Assembly: GCF_032854445.1 (NCBI RefSeq) | Contig: NC_088296.1 | Coordinates: forward strand, 18,529,485 to 18,593,484 | Origin: Liolophura sinensis | Taxonomy: Eukaryota > Mollusca > Polyplacophora > Chitonida > Chitonidae | Length of the DNA stretch: 64,000 nucleotides | Reading direction: 5' to 3' | In this document: in pieces, positions 24,901-39,900 of the stretch | Layout: every line of letters starts with the position of its first letter | Numbering within the stretch: position 1 is the first letter of the stretch | The notes under the pieces: generated by a model | Database searches by the model: none | Seen by the model: the letters and a program-made list of their open reading frames with translations, nothing else | Told to the model about the DNA's origin: nothing | Translations under genes and position numbers: made by a program

Positions 24901-27900
24901 AACTACATATATTTATTTATTTATTTGACTGGTGTTTTACGCCGTACTCAAGAATATTTCACTTATACGACAGCAGCCAGTATTATGGTGGGTGGAAACC
25001 GGGCAGAGCCCTGGGGAAACCCACGACCATCCGCAGGTTGCTGACAGACCTTCCCACTTACGGCTGGAGAGGAAGCGAGCATGAGCTGGACTTGAACTCA
25101 CAGGGATCATATTGGTGGGAGGCTCTTGGGTATATATATTTAACATTTACTTGTGTTCATACATGTAGAGACATCCCACATAATAGACAATATGAAAATG
25201 GTGATTCTGAGATCTGATATCTTAATCTAGTGCCTTGCCAACAGAAAAGCAACCACATACATCCGTATTTATTTATCTGATTTGTGTTTTACTCCATACT
25301 CGAGAATATTTCAGTTAAGCGATGGCAGCCAGCCATTATAGTGGGAGGAAACCAGGCAGAGCACGGGGGAAACCCACAACCATCCACAGGTGGCTGACAG
25401 ACCATCAGACGTAGGGTTGGAGAGGATGCCAGCATGAGCTGAACTTCGACTCACAGGGATGATATTGGTGGGAGGCTCTTGGGTCACTACGCCATGTTGG
25501 TGTGCTAGTCCATGGCCCCCCATATTCATCAGTAGAGTAAACTTCTCTGATCAAAAGAAAGAATTACCCTTTTTCAAGGAGTTTCTCCGTTTGTTTGTTA
25601 AAACATCTAAACTCAAGACCATATGGCACTCAGGCCAACCATCACGCTAAAAGATGGAATGTCCAAAATCTGACTGACCCATCCAAGCTAAACAACAGGA
25701 AATAAAAAATCCGACCGACTGACAAACCAACTGACCTACAGACAGAGCGACTTATAAGCTGCTTGTTGCAGTTAAGAAGCCCTGCCCACCTAAAACTGCG
25801 CTTCTTTCTGGATTTCCTGCGGGCTGGAGGCGGCGCAGTTGTCTCCACTTGAACCATAATGTTTTCACCGTGACAGTAAAAAACTAGCCAGGCTCATCAC
25901 CTCAGCAGTGTCCAGTAACCTGTAACCATGGCAACAGAAGTATTAAGTACAACACAAATTCCTGTCAGATATCCTGCATGGTTATAGCAGCTCTTCAGAG
26001 GGCCGATGAGGTTCTAACCCTAAACATTAACAAGGTTAACACACTTATTTATCACACTGAATGAAAAAGAATTCTCTGTATTATGTACCCCCTGAGGATG
26101 AGTGTAAGATGAAGAATTCTCTGTGTTATGTACTACCTGGGGGTGAGTGTAGGATGAAGAATTCTCTGTGTTATGTACTACCTGGGGGTGAGTGTAGGAT
26201 GAAGAATTCTCTGTGTTATGTACTACCTGAGGATGAGTGTAGGATGAAGAATTCTCTGTGTTAAGTACTACCTGAGGATGAGTGTAAGATGAAGAATTCT
26301 CTGTGTTATGTACTACCTGGGGGTGAGTGTAGGATGAAGAATTCTCTGTGTTATGTACTACCTGAGGATAAGTGTAGGATGAAGAATTCTCTGTGTTATA
26401 TTCTACCTGGGGATGAAGAATTCTCTGTGTTATGTTCTACCTGAGGATAAGTGTAGGATGAAGAATTCTCTCTGCTCCTTCAGGAACCATGTCCCGGTCC
26501 TTCTCCTTTTCCCTCTCTTTACCTGTGCTGCCTGCACTCAATGACCTCTTAGGAGCGCTGCCTGAAAAGATCATAACCCCAATATAAGACAATGCTAACA
26601 TCAAAACTGCAGCTTACACGATATCGACGGCCTTATACTGGAGCCAGTGGCTTAGTGCAGAGGTTTTGAACGATATGTACATGGATTTGAACACCAACCA
26701 TAGTGCTTCAGTATCAGGTCACAGTCGTTCCAAAGTGTATTAGCTAATACTGGTATTAAGTCATATTTTATATTTAAAATTTTATCCAAACTCAGCAGCC
26801 AATGTCCATCCCAATTATAAGTGAAACAGTCTTTACTTTGTGCAATAGGTTACATTAATCAGTTATGCACATGACCAAGGTGGGAATAGTGCCATCTGGA
26901 TGTCGTCTAAGGGAAGATAACTCACTGATGTAGCTCATTACTCAGTTATCCCACCTTAGACAAGGTCCACATGTAAATAATAAGGGTTATTTTTCGGTCT
27001 CACCTAAAGGTCTGAAGCCGGCTGAAGCATCAGGGGGTAAACTTTGTGTCAGGCCATTTTCTCCACCATTTCCTGCTGTTGGTGAGAAGACACTGTCCTG
27101 GCTGACTTGTCTGTCTGGACTGAGTGCTCTCCCCTTGTCACACTTGGGCGTGTCACCTGAAGACTGACCTGCATTCAAAGAACACATGTAGTAAGGGTGC
27201 GAAGAACACATGTAGTAAAGGTGCAAAGAACACATGTAGTAAGGGTGCGAAGAACACATGTAGTAAAGGTGTGAAGAACACATGTAGTAAAGGTGCACAG
27301 AACACATGTAGTAAAGGTGCGAAGAACATATGTAGTAAAGGTGCAAAGAACACATGTAGTAAAGGTGCAAAGAACACATGTAGTAAGAACATATGTAGTA
27401 AAGGTGCAAATAACACATGTAGTAAAGGTGCAAAGAACACATGTAGTAAAGGTGCAAAGAACACATGTAGTAAAGGTGTGAAGAACACATGTAGTAAAGG
27501 TGCGAAGAACATATGTAGTAAAGGTGCAAAGAACACATGTAGTAAAGGTGCAAAGAACACATGTAGTAAGAACATATGTAGTAAAGGTGCAAATAACACA
27601 TGTAGTAAAGGTGCAAAGAACACACGTAGTAAAGGTGCAAAGAACACATGTAGTAAGAACATATGTAGTAAAGGTGCTAATAACACATGTAGTAAAGGTG
27701 CAAAGAACATATGTAGTAAAGGTGCAAAGAACACATGTAGTAAAGGTGCAAAGAACACATGCAGTAAAGGTGCAAAGAACATATGTATCAAAGGTACAAA
27801 GAACACATGTAGTAAAGGTGCAAAGAACACATGTAGTAAAGGTGCAAAGAACACATGTAGTAAAGGTGCAAAGAACACATGTAGTAAAGGTACAAAGAAC

Positions 27901-30900
27901 ACATGTAGTAAAGGTGCGAAGAACACATGTAGTAAAGGTGCAAAGAACACATGTAGTAAAGGTGCAAAGAACACATGCAGTAAAGGTGCAAAGAACATAT
28001 GTACCAAAGGTACAAAGAACACATGTAGTAAAGGTGCAAAGAACATATGTACCAAAGGTACAAAGAACACATGTAGTAAAGGTGCAAAGAATATTCTGGA
28101 TTCTCCTACTTTAGCATTAAATACCAATCAAACGAATACAATAAATATCTCACCTTCTGGAGCCACAGCAGGGCACTCTCCGCTGACAATGCTGGTGTTG
28201 CTGGGGTGTCTGCAGTGTTCTCCCTTACGTGGAGTAACACTCTCTGCTCTCACCTCCTCCTCCCCTCCTCGGGAGGTGAGGTTCCCCCCTGTGCTGCTAA
28301 GAGAATCCCCGGGGTCTGTGAGTGGGGTAGTGTAGCGAAGTCCCCACAAGTATAACTCATCAATGGTTGTGCTGGCTGCAGTGTAGAACTCCCCACATTG
28401 GACACGCTGTGAAAACATATTTACATCTATAGGAATTTGATTTTCTTCCATGTCCAACTGAAAAGCTTGTGGAATGATAGTACGAGTCCTTAGATGTGTG
28501 TAAATATGCAGTACTATGTCTTCTTGTGTCAGGGCGATTCTGCCACAGTGCTGCCGCAACTGAAGTATCATGCTGAAGACACTAAACAAGACACCACACC
28601 CAGTCACATAATACTGATACCAGACCAACTACATCTGTTTCCTTGCTCTAACCTCTTAGTGCTGAGCACCAAGCCCCAAGCAAAGTCTTTGGTATGACCT
28701 GGCCCGTGCTACTTCTTCGGTGGAAGATTTTAATGATGTAAAAGGACACAATACAGTGTTTGAGTTTCTGGAATATGTAAGGTGTCCATAATACTGAAAG
28801 AATCTGGTTTACTGCATGGGAGTCTTTAACAATTTATCAAATAATAGTTACTGAACAAATTACATGTAAAATCAATTTAATCCCAGGGAAATTTTCTCAA
28901 TACAAATCAGCCGAAATCTTAATTTTGCCATTCACCTCTAATATCTAGTTTGGTGAATACACTCATGTCAAATAGGTACTACAAACCTGTAAATATGCAG
29001 CATGTCATCACCTATACTTATGGGGCCTCCATGACTCAGATGGTTAGCACGCTAGCACAGCGTAATGACTGGTCGCCATCATATAAGTGAAATATGCTTG
29101 AGTACGGCATAAAACATCAGTCAAATAAGTCTATACTTACATTGACGGTGGAGTTGGACAGAAACTTGACCTCCGTGGGTGCGTTGGAGGGTTTCGTGTT
29201 CCCTGTACCCAGCTGGGCCTCCGTGTTACTGCCGAATGTGTACACGTGGCCGGGCTCAACAAGGACAGCACTGTGGTTAGGGCCCATAGACACGTCGATG
29301 ACACGGTGTCGACCTAAAGCTCTCACAGGGGTTGGTATCTTCTTACCCTCTACCTCTGTCTGTAAGGTATGTGCATTTACATTATCAACAATCCGTTTCT
29401 CTTACACCCAACTAATAGAAAATAAATTTAAAAAACTTCTTTCAACATCTCATTAAAAAAGAATGAGAGCAGGATCCATTTTTTGAGCGTCAGTTGGATT
29501 TCATTAAATGCCTTATAGTTCTTACATGGTAATATTCCGATAGGTGAAAAAAAAATGTACAAACTGACTTATGAAACAATTATTAAGGGAAGACAACCTA
29601 CTAGAGTTAAGGTGTCTAAATGGCTCAACTGCTTCAAAGATACTCTTTTCACACGCCTTTTAACCAGATAGATTTGAATACGAAAAGGTACCCAACATTG
29701 GTGTTTATTTATTTATTATATGATTGATGTTTTATGCCACACACAAGAATATTTGATTTCTAAGACGATGGTCAGCATTATGGTGGGAGGAAACCGGGAA
29801 GACCCATGACCAGTCACAGGTTGCTGGCAGACCGTCCCATGAGCTGGCAGAGAAACTTCATGTAAGACTATGTAAAGAGCACTTACCCTAATTCCTCAAA
29901 CTTTTTGCATGTGAAATAGCAACTTTCAGCGCAATTTAAGCATATTTTTAGGTAAAACTACATTGCCTGGATTGTCCAAATTCAGGGCTTCACAAAAAGT
30001 ATATTGTTATCAGTCCAACTCAGAATTTGCCTGAATAAACAGTTTAATGTTTGCAAGTATATCGTTATCAGTCCAACTCAGAATCTGCTTGAATCAACAG
30101 TTTAATGTTTGCAAGTATATCGTTATCAGTCCAACTCAGAATCTGCTTGAATCAACAGTTTAATGTTTGCAAGTATATCGTTATCAGTCCAACTCAGAAT
30201 CTGCTTGAATCAACAGTTTAATGTTTGCAAGTATATCGTTATCAGTCCAACTCAGAATTTGCTTGAATCAACAGTTTAATGATTGCAAGTATATCGTTAT
30301 CAGTCCAACTCAGAATTTGCTTGAATCAACAGTTTAATGTTTGCAAGTATATCGTTATCAGTCCAACTCAGAATTTGCTTGAATCAACAGTTTAATGTTT
30401 ACAAGTATATCGTTATCAGTCCAACTCAGAATCTGCTTGAATCAACAGTTTAATGTTTGCAAGTATATCGTTATCAGTCCAACTCAGAATTTGCTTGAAT
30501 CAACAGTTTAATGTTTGCAAGTATATCGTTATCAGTCCAACTCAGAATCTGCTTGAATCAACAGTTTAATCTTTACAAGTATATCGTTATCAGTCCAACT
30601 CAGAATTTGCTTGAATCAACAGTTTAATGTTTGCAAGTATATCGTTATCAGTCCAACTCAGAATTTGCTTGAATCAACAGTTTAATGTTTGCAAGTATAT
30701 CGTTATCAGTCCAACTCAGAATCTGCTTGAATCAACAGTTTAATGTTTACAAGTATATCGTTATCAGTCCAACTCAGAATCTGCTTGAATCAACAGTTTA
30801 ATGTTTGCAAGTATATTGTTATCAGTCCAACTCAGAATTTGCTTGAATAAACACGCTGCAAATGTGCAAAAAGGTTAAAGAATTATAGTAACTTCTATCT

Positions 30901-33900
30901 ACGTGTAATAGGTGATATGCACAATCTCCAGAGTCTAGAACTCAGCCTCTCTGGAAGTACAAGTCAAATACCACACCTAATTCTAATGCAGTACAAGCAC
31001 CTGTACACATAACGAGTTCCGGCACAGAATTAGACTAATCCATTTCAATATTTCATTTTGAATCAACTTAAATTTTGTATACACTTCCTGCAGGTAGATG
31101 TCAAAAAGTAAAAACTATCACAAAATTGAGAGAAAAAAAAGTTGAAAATTGCATGAATTAAATTTTGTAATGTCTTGGCATGAATGGTGATTAATTGCTT
31201 TTGCTTAATGAGCTCATCATATATTAAAATAACATCACAATAAAGGAAGATGTGGACTAAAGGGAGATAACTCACCTTGGTAAAAATGTTTTTCATGGCC
31301 ATGAGAAATCCCTGTCTGTTGTTCAAGCCTAGTTTGTTGTGTTCGTTGTTACCGCAGGCATACACACTGCCCACATCGGTCAGAAACATAGTCCCATCCA
31401 GGCCACAGTACACCTCGCGGACTAATACGGTCAAGTCCTCCAAGGCTATTACTTCTACAGGTTGACAGCTGAGGGTGGAAAAGAAAAAGGTACAGAATAG
31501 CATCCTGTCAATCATAATGGATAGTCCAACACACCTGAAAATAGGCTGAACTGAAAATGAAACCATTTCGATGAAGTCTAAAATATGACAACAAAACGAC
31601 AACTTGCATAAGAATTGTGTTCAATCATAAAAAATTTTTTAGCTTTATAAAATAAACAAAATTTCTCACATGACAATAAATTTAAAATACAACACTAAAA
31701 AATCAGTACACATCTTCAAAATTACAAAATGCCATTAAAAACAATTTAACTGCTAACGTGTTCATCAAACTTTTCATTAGGATACTGTTCGTACACCATT
31801 AATAGCTATCCTTTTCACATATAAACACACACTTTTTGCAACTTTTAATTTGATTCTGGAGACAAAAATCCATTGATTGGGTTGGCCAAGTTCAGAGTTC
31901 CCTAAAATGTTTACTTTCATCAGCATCCAAAAGACTTCAGAGCAGGTCTTGGAAGCATGCACAAAATTTTAAAAATCAACCAGTGGCGCCTTCTGGTGGG
32001 CAAGGGAAAGTACTCCTGCTCTTACATGTCTTGCAAGTCTCACCTATGGCGTAGAGTGGACATGTACTTACTGGTTTTCTTCCGTCCCCAATCCCAGGCG
32101 CCCGTCTGCACCTCGTCCCCATGTGAATATTTCCCCAGCACTGCCTGCTACAGCCACATGGTGAGGTCCACAGGCCAGTGATATCACATCCACACTGTTA
32201 ACACAGAGGGTGAGACAGATTGATTGATTGATTGTTTGATACAAAGTCTGGATGCCTGATGTGAGCTTTGCAGCTATACCACCTCTACAGTGTTTACCAA
32301 AAGTCAGACAGCACAATTAAAGAAGGTCATTTCTGACCAGGGTAAAAGTTTAAAACCTTGCCACAATGCTTTCTGTTCAGCGTTGGAAGTTGAAATATGG
32401 ACAGATCTGTCATCAGATCACACTGATAAAGTGGTGTAAATTTTCATTTTTATGCACAAAAATAACCTCTAAAACACCATATCAACATCTGAAAGAAATG
32501 GCTTTGCGGAATCAACCTTTAGAAGGTACCATAAACAAAGAAGTTTAACCCGCAATAGCAACTAAGCTCTCACCTAAGGAGGGGCTCAATGAGGTGAAGG
32601 TACCATAAACGAAGAAGTTTAACCGCCAATAGCAATTAAGCTCTCACCTAAGGAGGGGCTCAATGAGGCGAGGCCTTAATGCACAACACCAGTCTCCGTG
32701 TCCAAGGCAACCACTGATTCCGTCCCCACACGTCATAACGATTCCGTTATCACTGCCAAACACACTGAACCCATCGCCACAACATGCTCTGAAATGTAAG
32801 ACAATTATATTTGCTTTCACATATATGTATGTGTTTAATATCTGTTCAACGCAGTCGCTGTGAGTTCAAGTCCAGCTCATACTGGCTTCCTCTCCGACTG
32901 TACGTGGGAAGGTCTGGCAGCAGCCTGCGCATGAATGTGGGTTACCCCCGGGCTTTGCCCGGTGTCCTCCCACCATAATGCTGGCCACTGTTGTAGAAGT
33001 GAAATATCCTTGAGTACGGCGTAAAACATCTATCAAATAAATACATCAAATAAATAATATATGTTTCTTTGCTAACTTGAAGTTCCTTTCATCCATCTGA
33101 TAAGCACACATCACTGCATTTATTTTTTGATTTGTCTGATTGTGGTTTATGGAAATTCTCACTGTTATCTGTTTATATGAGAGCATTCCGTATATAGTGT
33201 TGGTGGCAATTCTGGCAAATGTGGTGGAATGACGTCAACAGCATTTGAAAGCCTAACATTATTTGTGGCTATACCTCAGCAATCTGTAACACCATGCATT
33301 CTTACGTGATGTCACACCTGCTAAAAGTTCAAATACCAGGACAAGACACTGTTCCCAGACTAACAACAACGGCTTTATTACACCGCAAATATTTAGGAAA
33401 GCAATTCTGATTTATCTTGACCCTTATTTTTCAATTATGCTTTAAAGAACCAAAGGGTCTGACAATGGTGTACATCTGTAGCTCTTTAGGCTATACCAAT
33501 TTGAACTGTTGTTTTATGGGCTGAATAAAACTTTTTTCAATGCCTGAGGAGGGTATAAAAACAAAAAAACAAGAGTTCAGGGGAACACAACAAAAGCCCG
33601 AACAAATGCATTTGTTTGAAAAGAATACCAACAACACCGTGGTGAGTGTTTAACCCCAGTGGGAAATGTGGTGAGTATAACCCCTGTGGGGAATGTGTTG
33701 AGTATAACTCCAGTGGGGAATGTGGTGAGTATAACCCTGTGGGGAATGTGGTGAGTATAAACCCTGTGGGGAATGTGGTGAGTATAACCCCTGTGGGAAA
33801 TGTGGTGAGTATAACCCCTGTGGGGAATATGGTGATTGTAACCCCTGTGGGGAATGTGGTGAGTGTAACCCCTGTGGGGAATGTGCTGAGTATAACTCCA

Positions 33901-36900
33901 GTGGGGAATGTGGTGAGTATAACCCCTGTGGGGAATGTGGTGAGTATAACCCCTGTGGGGAATTTGGTGAGTATAACCCCAGTGGGGAATGTGGTGAGTA
34001 TAACCCCTGTGGGGAATATGGTGATTGTAACCCCTGTGGGGAATGTGGTGAGTGTAACCCCTGTGGGGAATGTGGTGAGTATAACCCTTGTGGGGAATAT
34101 GGTGAGTGTAACCCCTGTGGGGAATGTGGTGGGTATAACCCCTGTGGGGAATGTGGTGAGTATAACCCCTTCTGGGGAATCTTCAGCACAAGTGTACAAA
34201 GGTGTCCCCCTCAAATCTAAACTTTATGCAGAAAACCGGATAGTTGGAGTTGTAGCCAATATCTATTTATATAGTATATATAGGGAACTGGAGATCTGGT
34301 AACCCTGCCAAACAGCAGAAATGAACCAATGTGAGTCGCGACACATTGTCATCTGTGTATGTTTATTTCCACCAAATATTAAAACTCTACACAGGAAACA
34401 GTTGGAGTTATACAGTTTCTTTATATGGACAAGAAATCATATCTATCTATATAGTATATATGAGGAAAATAACTTTCTGGTTACCATGACAACTGCGAAA
34501 ATGGACAAGTGTGAGTCAAGATACATCATCTATGTGTATCTACATGTAGGTATCCACCAAAAATTAAAACTCTGCGTGGAAAACTTTTGGAGTTATACAG
34601 CCAGGAAACAAAATCCTATCAGTTTATATTGTATACTTTGGCAAATGGCAATCTGGTAACCATGACAACTGCGGAAATGGACAAGTGTGAGTAGCAATAC
34701 ATTGTCACCTGTGTACGTATCCACCAAAAAATAATACTCTATGCAGAAAAATGTTGGAGTTAGAGCTCGGACATGAAATCATATTTATATACACAGTATA
34801 CATAAGGACAATCTCTCTCGGCTTACAATGACAACTGCGAAAGTGGACAAATGTGAGTTGCGACACATTGTCATCTGTGTATGTATGTATCCACCAAAAA
34901 CTAAAACTATGCACAGAAAACTACTGGAGTTATAGCACACAAATACGGATAGATCGCGAGATCGACAGACAGACAAAGTCACTATAACAAAATACGCTCT
35001 GCCTAATGGCGGAGCATGTAAAAAACTGAAAATCAGCTAATTTGTGCTGAAAAATGTGAAAATTTTCCTGTTGAAGACATGCCAGTACATGTGTTCATAT
35101 GATGGAAAAAGCCTTGAAAAACAGGAAAATCTCATTAATAAAAGGTGGATTTACAGTTTTATCTTGACACCACTTTTTGAGCCTTTGAAATCTGTAAAAC
35201 ACAAAATAAAACTGGAGATGCCTTATGAGCAAATTTACATACCGACAGATTGATTTGCCCTTGAGCGTGTCAACAAGCTGAGGTTTGTGTCTGGACTCTT
35301 CATCCCCATGACCTAGCTGACCTCTTGACCCTTCACCCCAAGTGTACACCTGCCTCTCCATGGTAACCACAATCACATGATCAGCACCCACACCCACCTG
35401 TAAGAAAAAGCAAATGTCACCAAGGGAGATAATTCATGTTCGAAAATACTCAATAATCCAGAATGGCAGAATAAAAAGGAAAAGGAAAAGAAAATAATTT
35501 TATAAAACATTTGAAATTAATAATTCGTACTAAGCCACAAATTGTCTTCTGTAAAAGACCTAATTTTTGATGCAGTAAAATTGTGATGTATTTCCCCTCC
35601 AAAATGTACACGTCATGTGGTATGAAACAGTGATTTCAGTGCTCCAACAGAACGCAAGTTTCAGTAGCACCACTACTAAATGACTGTTACATGCAACAGG
35701 CGCCCACCATCTACCAACTGGTATACAATCTGTAGCTTCATAAGTGGTGAAAAAATGTATGAAACGACAGGTGATTTACCGTGCCTAATTAAAATACATG
35801 CAAACTACAAGACCACAAATGTATGACTGAAGATCACCCACCTGTCGGATTTTCAGCCGCGAGGGCAGTTCTATAGGGGACAAGTTCAGGTTGGATGTGG
35901 CCAGGTAATACAACACAGATCTGTAATAAAAAAAGGAAAAAGGAAGTGCCTTGTAATCAGACGGTTTAGTTTTAAGAGAAAATGACAATATAGCTAGAAT
36001 GTATAAGGAGAAGAAAATTTAAATATCAATCAAATACCATTGAAAAGAGTATGCATTTCCTCGCAGGTGCATGACATAAAAAATTCTAATATGTTCCACA
36101 AGTTGATAAATTATAAATAGAGTCAGCGCCAAAATATGCTGTGGGCAACTCCATTTTGCTTAAGAACTAGTCCTAAAGTTTTCTGTGTTAGGAGGAGAAT
36201 TTCCGTCGGAAAGTGCAATTCATACATTTCCAGTAGAACTCTTCAGAAGGTAGCGAACAGTACAGTTTGTTTTCAGCTTGATGATCAGGAAACCAGAATC
36301 TTGGACATGGGTCCCGAGTTTACAGGAACAAGCCAGCAGTTTTAAACGACTCCCATTGGCTGAGGCAACACACCCCCAGCATAACTTATAGGGTGTTAAA
36401 GATGGAGGATGTGATGGACTCAGCGATTTATGCCAGCTTTGCCGTTTTCAGGCTTTACTTGTTTGGCGAGGAAAAATCGCAAAATTACACATAAGACACC
36501 ATCAGATACAAAAAAAATGTCATTTATTTTTTTTTTTAATTTTCTTCTCCTTTAAACATTATTTTCAACAATATTTTGGTTGTACCCAGACTATATCTCC
36601 TTGTATCCTCACAGTTTGTGCTGCCTCACCAGAATGCCAACTTGAAGACACCAGACACTCCACCACATCAAGCTATATTATACAGACACCAGGACAACCA
36701 GTATTTGGCCTACCCCTCTTTAGCAGAGCACCAAGCCAGGTACAATAATGTACCACAGTACCAGAATTACCAACATTAAGTCTCAAAGCAGTATGTACAT
36801 GTATCAATGCCAGCATAACATTTTAAACATTTATTTATTTATTTATTTGATTGAGTACGTCACACTCAAAAATATTTCACTTGTACAACGGTGATGAGCA

Positions 36901-39900
36901 TTATGGTAGGAGGAAACAGGGCAGAGCCCGGGGGGAAACCCACGACCATACGCAGGTTGCTGCAGCACCTTCTCATGTCCTGCTGGAGAAGAAGCCAGCA
37001 TGAGCTGGACTTGAACTCACAGCCACCGCAATAGTGAGAGGTTCCTGGGTCATTAACTCACAAGGCCTGCATTGGTGGGAGGCTACTGGGTCACTGCACT
37101 GCACTGCACTGCGCTGCGCTGCGCTGGTGTGCTGGCTATCTCAGCCACGGAGGCCCCCTCTTAACATTTAAGACTTTCCTATTACATACAGGTATGAATA
37201 CAAATACATGCACATGTCCAGATGAAAATACACATGCAAGCTAACTCGCTACATACAAAATGAAAACACTTTGCCGTAATTTGTAAATCACACAAAACAA
37301 ACATGCAATTTAATATTAAATATTTGCTTTTCATAAAAAGTGTTTTCTTGTGAACACAGTGTGGTATAATCTGTAAACTATATAAACACACCTATAGCCC
37401 AAGTTAAAACTGACTACCAAATATTTACAAACATGTTTTTATGTGAACACAATATGGTACACATTACATGTGAAATACACAGTAGAAATGCAAGCTAGTT
37501 AATGCATACGATCAGATATTCACAGAGGCGTTTTTATGTGAACACAGTATGGTACACATACAACCTGTCAACTATTCAAACACACATGCGAGTTAAAAAC
37601 TTGGTACCAGATATTCATATATGTTTTTTTATGTGAATACAGTATGGTACACATACAACCTGTCAACTATTCAAACACACATGCGAGTTAAAAACTTGGT
37701 ACCAGATATTCATATATGTTTTTTTATGTGAATACAGTATGGTACACATACAACCTGTCAACTATTCAAACACACATGCATGCAAGTAGTTTATATTAAG
37801 CTTTCAGGCTATTCACAAATACCAGGGTGTATTTTATATGTAAATATAACCACATGGCTGTACAATAATTGTGTTGACACACATACGAACATTCTACAAA
37901 TGTACATGGAGATCTGGATGAATGACTGATGGGTTTAGTACCTCTTATCCATTAGATGAATGCTAAAGGTGAAAGTGAAAGTAAAAGCAGACAGGCATGA
38001 TGGGAATGGTTATGTTAATAAACATCATGGAATGCAATAATAAGGCATCAAAGATTTCTGCATAAAAAGGAGAACCCCTTGCCACCTAAAATTCATTTAA
38101 GGGGGCATAACTCTAGAAGCAAAAAACATAAATATTTAAAAAATGTTCACCATACTCAAACGTCATATTTCAGTTTCCACTTATCAATAATATAACTTTG
38201 AACAAATCAAAATAGTTAATAATTTAATCACAGCCAAAAACACATACAGTACCTTCAAACAAGTGTTTGCCAATTTTGAATGTGTAACCATGGTAACCAA
38301 TATAATTTCTCCCACTTACCTGACTCGTTTCTTCTTCACAACACTTTCGGCTGAGGACATCAACTCATCCTCAATGTCAGAGGTAGCTTCCTCAAAACGA
38401 CACATCATCTGCAGTGTGAAAAACAAAACAGTTGTAGATCTTGTTTTTTTTTATCAGAAAAAATATTTATTTATTTCTTTATGTGACTGGTGTTTCACGC
38501 TGTTCTCAAGAATATTCATTAGAAAAATACACTAATAACACAACACAAGTTAGTTTAATTGGAAGAGGGGTGAAAACAGATCTAAAGGATTACAGACATT
38601 TTACTCTGACATGCTTGGAATCTCTATAAATCAACTTTTAATAAAGAATTTTTACAACACCATGGGACGCACCATATGTACCAAAAACGAAGTCATTTAA
38701 CACAAGCAACCTAGGCCATATCTTACTAATGTCAATATGGGTGCAATTAGCAAATCATATATAACGGAAAATCTGATTGGTTGACAGACCTCAGGAAGTC
38801 TCTGATAAAGAATCTCATTGGCTGATGGTCGGTCTTCTGGTTTCTGAAGCAGCATGTCAGCGATCAACTGTTTGAGCTCCTGACTGTAGTTACCCTTGAC
38901 TGGTGCAAACTGACCCTGGAGGGCATGGAAAAATATATTTCATTTTTTCACTGGTGGGCAGAGCTTCAACATTTTTCTCTTAAAGCCAAAGAAAACATGA
39001 GGAAAAAATACATGTCAGACAAAAGACACTATACAGGAATTACCCTAATTTCTCAACCTTTTGGAATATGAAAGACCAACTTTCAGTGAAATTTATGCAT
39101 TTTTAATTTAATTTTGTAGACAAAACTACATTCGTTAGACTGGACAATTTCAGTACTTCACAAAATGTATAATTTTATCAGTCTTCAAAGAATAATGCCT
39201 TCAGAATATGTTTGAAAAAACACTTAACACACATGCAAAAAGGTTGAAGTATTAATAGTTCAATTTATTTTCTTTTGGGGGTCCTCCGTGGCACAGTTGG
39301 TTAGTGTGCTAGCGCAGCGTAATGACCCAGAAGCCTCTCACCAATGGGGTCGCTGTGAGTTCAAGTCCAGCTCATGCTGGCTTCCTCTCTGGCCGTAAGT
39401 GGGAAGGTCTTCCAGCAACCTGTGGATGGTCGTGGGTTTCCACCGGGCTCTGCCCGGTTTCCTCCCACCATAATGCTGGCCGCCATCGTATAAGTGAAAC
39501 ATTCTTGAGTATGGCGTAAAACACCAGTCAAATAAATAAATGAAACATTTCCTTTTGTGTTTTTTTTTCCAACCAAGCAAAATGTGTTTGAATCTTGGTA
39601 TTATATGATGGACTTCTTTGACCATATCATGTCCAGTGACTATCAGGTGTTTGTCACTTAACACCCACAAACTGAAAGGCTACTGCAAGCCAAATACATA
39701 TACATATAGGGCTTTACATGACTTAGCCTTGACACAAACTGTTTCAAACCCCAAAACTGCTGACATCACTGCTGACATCACTGATGGCTGCAGAATGTTA
39801 AAATTGCACATACATTAAGCTCCAGAAAAGTAAATCTTTACAGGGTAGAATAAAAGGTGAAGTTCTGCTGAAGGACGGCCATATTTTACCTTCATGATTT

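Noticed and set aside
27124-28335. 403-codon plus-strand frame (KGAKNTCS repeat) and a 324-codon minus-strand frame
   Set aside because: Both are produced by the 24-bp repeat filling an intron; the period is a multiple of three and no unique coding sequence or start context supports them.
33537-34302. 218-225-codon frames with TPVGNVVSI-type or FPTGVILTT-type repeats
   Set aside because: By-product of the 27-bp minisatellite in an intron.
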